A stretch of 6,706 bases of DNA, taken from assembly GCA_002293625.1 (NCBI GenBank), contig DBDP01000051.1:11947-18652 (forward strand), in the 5' to 3' direction. Below, piece after piece: positions 4,764-6,706 of this stretch (its first letter is position 1; the number at the start of each line of letters is the position of its first letter). The stretch comes from Clostridiales bacterium UBA929. Lineage in GTDB: Bacteria; Bacillota; Clostridia; Oscillospirales; UBA929. A program made the translations under genes and the position numbers. The notes beneath the pieces were generated by a model, which was given only the letters and a program-made list of their open reading frames with translations, was not told where the DNA came from and made no database searches.

Positions 4764-5464
4764 ACTTCCTGCACGTCCTCATTGTCTTCCAGCGCGTCCA
4801 ACAGACGGCGCATTTTTTTTGTGTCTTCTTCGCCGGTCAGGGTAACCCAGTTTTGCGGAACCTTCTCCACCTGCGCGGAGAGGAACGTGTTTCCGGCCGC
4901 CTCCAGCGCGTCGCGGACGGCGGAAAAGGCAGCGGGTTCCGTCTCGATTTCAAAAACGCCGTCCTCGGCGGAAAAGTCCGAAGCGCCGGCGTCGAGAGCC
5001 AGCATCATCAGCTCGTCTTCGTCTTTTCCCTCACCGTCTATAGCCAGTATACCCTTTTGATCGAAAAACCATGACACGCAGCCGGTCGCGCCCATATTGC
5101 CGCCGAACTTGTCAAAATAATGGCGCACTTCCCCCGCCGTGCGGTTGCGGTTGTCGGTCATTGCCTCGACGATGACGGCGGTGCCGCCCGGTCCGTAGCC
5201 CTCGTACTGCACCGATTCATAGTTCTCTGCGGCTCCCGTTCCGGCGGCGCGCTCGATCACGCGCTTGATGTTGTCGCTCGGCACGTTGCTCTGACGGGCT
5301 TTCGCGATGCAGTCCTTCAGGCGGGCGTTTGCGTTCGGGTCGCCCCCGCCTTCCCGCACCGCCACGATGATCTCCCGCGAGAGCTTTGTGAAAATCTTGG
5401 CGCGCTGGGCGTCGGTCTTTTCCTTCTTATGCGCGATGTTCTTCCATTTGGAATGTCCTGACAT
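4736..5464 (-). CDS. yebC: YebC/TACO1-family translation factor
   Basis: This is a 242-residue cytoplasmic protein of usual family length with three domains. The N-terminal signature MSGHSKWKNIAHKK and basic helices come first, followed by the hallmark YEGYGPGGTAVIVEAMTDN (88-105) with NRTAGEVRHYF, then the C-terminal domain ending in DVQEVWHNWENEE. The family was long annotated as a DNA-binding regulator (YebC/PmpR). Work on bacterial YebC and mitochondrial TACO1 now supports a ribosome-associated role in easing stalling at proline-rich stretches. The ATG at 5464 is preceded by GAGGTG (5470-5475 on the plus strand), which overlaps the stop codon of the esterase gene only 4 bp away. The 3' end overlaps the reading frame of the glycosyltransferase if that gene starts at 4763. 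Identification is secure. Confidence 0.97.
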   Translation of the reverse strand: MSGHSKWKNIAHKKEKTDAQRAKIFTKLSREIIVAVREGGGDPNANARLKDCIAKARQSNVPSDNIKRVIERAAGTGAAENYESVQYEGYGPGGTAVIVEAMTDNRNRTAGEVRHYFDKFGGNMGATGCVSWFFDQKGILAIDGEGKDEDELMMLALDAGASDFSAEDGVFEIETEPAAFSAVRDALEAAGNTFLSAQVEKVPQNWVTLTGEEDTKKMRRLLDALEDNEDVQEVWHNWENEE

Positions 5465-5468
5465 TGTG

Positions 5469-6257
5469 TCACCTCGTCTGTTCCGGCAGTATGTCCAGAA
5501 CCTTTTGTATCATTAAGTCCCAATAGTCCCATGTGTGGCCGTAGCCTTCGTCGGCGCTCCATGTGAGGTCATAACCGAGTTTCTCGGCGTGTTTCTTTAC
5601 CGCTACGTTGCGCTTGAAATGGATATCCTTCTTCCCGCAGCAGACAAACAGCTTCGGCTTGGGCGATGCGCATTCAAGCAGACGCAAAAGATCGTCCTCC
5701 GGCTTCACCGTTTTCCCGAAAACGGTTGCGAACTCCCGCATCAGCTCGGCTTCGTCCGGGCGTTCCCGTTTCCTTCTCTGCATCATCTCTTTGTTGATGA
5801 TGCCGCCGGACAACGACGCGGCGAACGAAAACCGTTCGGGGTTCCTAAGCGCCAGCTTCATCGCGCCGTAGCCGCCCATTGAAAGACCTGCGGCATATGT
5901 GTCCTCCCGCCGCTCCGATAGGGGGAGATACTGGCGCAGAATACGCGGCAGTTCCTCGCTGATGTAGGTAAAATACTTGGTGCCGTAAGTCGTGTCGGTG
6001 TAGTAACCCCGGTCGGTCGTCGGCAGCACAATCGCGAGGTTGCGCCTATCCGCGTACCGTTCGACCGACGTGTTGCGCAGCCACGCTTCCTGATCGTCCG
6101 ACAGACCGTGCAGGAGGTACAGCACCGGGAAGGGAGGGTTGGTTTTCATGGGTTCCCAGCCCCGTTCTTCGCCGGTCATCGCCTGCGGCAGCAAGACGTT
6201 TGTATAGGTTTGGCGTCCCAAAACCTCGGAGAAAAAACGCAGTGTCATCTTTGTCAT
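5469..6257 (-). CDS. Alpha/beta-hydrolase esterase (esterase D / tributyrin esterase-like)
   Basis: This is a 262-residue serine hydrolase of the S-formylglutathione hydrolase/EstA type. The oxyanion-hole motif LLHGLSDD lies at 48-55, the nucleophile elbow GLSMGG carries Ser126, GKKD gives Asp211, and EGYGHTWDYW gives His241, so the triad is complete. No signal peptide is present, so it probably acts in the cytoplasm on short-chain esters or acetylated sugars; the natural substrate cannot be deduced. The ATG at 6257 is preceded by GAGGT (6266-6270 on the plus strand) that overlaps the obg stop, supporting this start over the Met three codons later. It lies 6 bp after obg and 4 bp before yebC, so it is embedded in the housekeeping transcript. 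Confidence 0.93.
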   Translation of the reverse strand: MTKMTLRFFSEVLGRQTYTNVLLPQAMTGEERGWEPMKTNPPFPVLYLLHGLSDDQEAWLRNTSVERYADRRNLAIVLPTTDRGYYTDTTYGTKYFTYISEELPRILRQYLPLSERREDTYAAGLSMGGYGAMKLALRNPERFSFAASLSGGIINKEMMQRRKRERPDEAELMREFATVFGKTVKPEDDLLRLLECASPKPKLFVCCGKKDIHFKRNVAVKKHAEKLGYDLTWSADEGYGHTWDYWDLMIQKVLDILPEQTR

Positions 6258-6263
6258 AGCCGA

Positions 6264-6706
6264 TTACCTCACATACTCGAATGTTAACCCGTAGATTTCC
6301 ACCGTGTCGCCTTCCTGTACGCCCATCTCCTCCAGAAGGGCGTATACACCTCCGTCCGTCAAACGCCGCTCGAAATAGGAAAGCGATTCAAGGTCTTCGA
6401 AATTGACGTCGCGCATCAGGCGTTGCAGCCACGCGCCCGACACGACCCAAACGCCGTCCGTTTTTTCGATCTCGGTAACAGGTTCTTCGGGCAGCACCGG
6501 CAACGGATCCGGCTCAAAAACTTTGACAGGCGGCAGCGCAGCCAGTTTTTCGGCGCAGCGTCCAACCAGCGCGCGTACCCCGCTTCCGGTCGCGGCGGAG
6601 ATGGCTAAAAGCTCCCGCGGAGCCACATGCGCCCGAAGGCGCTCCAAAACGTCATCGGGCGCGAGCGCGTCGCATTTGTTCGCAACGACGATCTGTTCCC
6701 GCAGCG
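6264..6706 (-). CDS. obg: Obg-family GTPase, C-terminal part (5' end outside the window)
   Basis: The frame is open to the right edge and about 146 C-terminal residues are present. The first visible stretch contains ANKCD, the G4 guanine-specificity motif (NKxD), then AISAATGSG, the G5 motif, which together close a TRAFAC GTPase domain. After a linker with several prolines comes an OCT domain (about 70 residues: EIEKTDGVWVVSG...FEDLESLSYFERRL...GVQEGDTVEIYGLTFEY), which is diagnostic for Obg/CgtA. The glycine-rich Obg fold and G1-G3 motifs would lie outside. Obg binds the large ribosomal subunit and links GTP/ppGpp levels to ribosome assembly. It is the first visible gene of the minus-strand cluster. 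Also named obgE or cgtA. Confidence 0.95.
   Translation of the reverse strand, partial: LREQIVVANKCDALAPDDVLERLRAHVAPRELLAISAATGSGVRALVGRCAEKLAALPPVKVFEPDPLPVLPEEPVTEIEKTDGVWVVSGAWLQRLMRDVNFEDLESLSYFERRLTDGGVYALLEEMGVQEGDTVEIYGLTFEYVR

Noticed and set aside
4053..5060. Long plus-strand open frame (335 codons) antisense to the glycosyltransferase and yebC
   Set aside because: It is rich in Arg, His and Glu with no recognisable domain, and lies opposite two confidently identified genes. High GC third positions of those genes explain it.

Overview
The window looks like a chromosomal segment from a Gram-positive Firmicute of the class Clostridia, probably an uncultured or gut-type lineage of moderately high GC. 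The clues are strong GGAGG-type ribosome binding sites, consensus sigma-A promoters in AT-rich intergenic DNA, a Bacillus-type OhrR, a wHTH/DUF4097-type pair of a kind common in Clostridia, and an obg-yebC housekeeping cluster. No transposase, integrase, phage gene or CRISPR array is visible.

Layout. Positions 1-645 (+) hold the C-terminal part of a DUF4097-like beta-strand-repeat protein, ended by a strong hairpin terminator. It converges on a minus-strand ArsR-type winged-helix regulator (709-1317), whose promoter (-35 TTGACA, -10 TATTAT, 17 bp apart) is overlaid by a 9-bp inverted repeat that is a candidate autoregulatory operator. Positions 1318-1831 contain no convincing protein gene. 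They hold a minus-strand tRNA unit made of a promoter, an intact tRNA-Arg(TCT), a spacer hairpin, a damaged tRNA-Thr(TGT)-like locus and a terminator-like hairpin. Divergent from this unit is a perfect consensus promoter that drives a peroxide-stress pair on the plus strand: a Cys-type glutathione peroxidase (thioredoxin-dependent subtype) and OhrR.

From 2795 to the right edge every gene is on the minus strand in a tight cluster. In transcription order these are obg (5' end outside the window), an esterase, yebC, a GT-C-type polytopic glycosyltransferase, and a membrane-anchored TPR protein with a Pro/Ser/Thr-rich tail. Gaps are 4-6 bp at the first two junctions. The last two junctions overlap, so the genes are probably co-transcribed and partly translationally coupled. 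The last gene also overlaps the convergent ohrR gene by 9 bp, with no terminator between them.

How the genes fit together. gpx-ohrR reads as a self-contained peroxide-detoxifying and peroxide-sensing operon. The minus-strand cluster joins ribosome-associated housekeeping functions (Obg, YebC) to a surface module of a membrane glycosyltransferase and a mucin-like TPR protein. The most interesting untested ideas are that the glycosyltransferase modifies the Ser/Thr/Pro tail of its coupled neighbour, and that the tRNA-Thr-like locus is a decaying or structurally aberrant tRNA. I do not see clear evidence of a wholly new system.
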